6,071 bases of DNA from Clostridiales bacterium (GTDB lineage: Bacteria > Bacillota > Clostridia > Tissierellales > Dethiosulfatibacteraceae): the NCBI GenBank assembly GCA_003539375.1, contig DPPH01000088.1, positions 3,468-9,538 on the forward strand, given 5' to 3'. Below the pieces are notes generated by a model. That model searched no databases. It was not told the DNA's origin and saw nothing but the letters and a program-made list of their open reading frames with translations. Shown in pieces: positions 5,975 through 6,071 of this stretch. The position numbers and the translations under genes are program-made. Each line of letters starts with the position of its first letter. Position 1 is the stretch's first letter.

Positions 5975-6003
5975 ATCATATATTAAATTATATACCCTTT
6001 CAA
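5975..6003 (-). promoter_or_regulatory. Predicted sigma-A promoter of mscS
   Basis: On the minus strand TTGAAA (5998-6003) and TATGAT (5975-5980) are spaced by exactly 17 bases. Transcription would start near 5968, about 24 bases before the ATG at 5944, leaving room for the AAGGAG site. A second possible -10, TATAAT, lies inside the spacer but has no good -35. The rest of the 127-bp non-coding end (to 6071) is very AT-rich and shows nothing else I can support. Confidence 0.6.
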
Positions 6004-6071
6004 ATAATAAATATACTTTTATAATAAATAATTAAAAATTGTTAAAATTATAGGTATTATGAAATAATTTT

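Noticed and set aside
5715..6035. Plus-strand open frame over the start of mscS
   Set aside because: It is antisense to the MscS N-terminus and runs into AT-rich non-coding DNA, with no domain and no convincing ribosome binding site.
6020..6071. Rightward promoter at the window end (TTGTTA at 6039-6044, AATAAT at 6063-6068, or TATAAT at 6020-6025)
   Set aside because: The -10 and -35 matches are weak in very AT-rich DNA and no downstream gene is visible to support a promoter.

Overview
The window looks like a chromosomal segment from a low-GC anaerobic Firmicute, most likely a clostridial or Tissierellia-type organism. The support is strong A+T bias, AGGAGG-type ribosome binding sites, short intergenic gaps, U-tract terminators, a phosphotransbutyrylase-family enzyme and an AmmeMemoRadiSam locus. 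I see no mobile element, CRISPR array, tRNA or rRNA. Genus-level placement is not possible from the sequence alone.

Region 1 (1-1458): the window opens inside a gene whose first visible residues look like the end of a MEMO/LigB-type domain. They run directly into a complete AMMECR1 domain (LRGCIG motif). After 22 bp comes the partner radical SAM enzyme, AmrS, which keeps its iron-sulfur cluster cysteines but ends right after the GNV motif, without the usual C-terminal tail. A hairpin terminator directly follows its stop codon. Region 2 (1437-1706, minus strand): a small eight-cysteine protein of the 'cysteine-rich small domain' family converges on amrS, and its stop codon lies inside the shared terminator stem.

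Region 3 (1707-5147): a 122-bp intergenic segment carries two divergent sigma-A-type promoters whose -35 elements are almost back to back. The rightward one drives a tightly spaced mannose-family (Man/Lev/Sor) PTS operon: EIIA (His9), EIIB (His15), a single 499-residue protein fusing EIIC and EIID, then, 23 bp later, a phosphate acyltransferase of the phosphate butyryltransferase family. The first three genes together make a complete sugar-specific enzyme II. The operon holds no regulator, no sugar-modifying enzyme and no butyrate kinase, so the substrate and the reason for pairing transport with an acyl-phosphate enzyme are open questions.

Region 4 (5116-6071): a second bidirectional terminator separates the PTS-ptb operon from a convergent, complete small MscS-type mechanosensitive channel gene with its own good promoter. 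The final 127 bp are AT-rich non-coding DNA holding that promoter. The most unusual points are the EIIC-EIID fusion, the PTS-Ptb pairing and the shortened AmrS. None of them by itself proves a new system.
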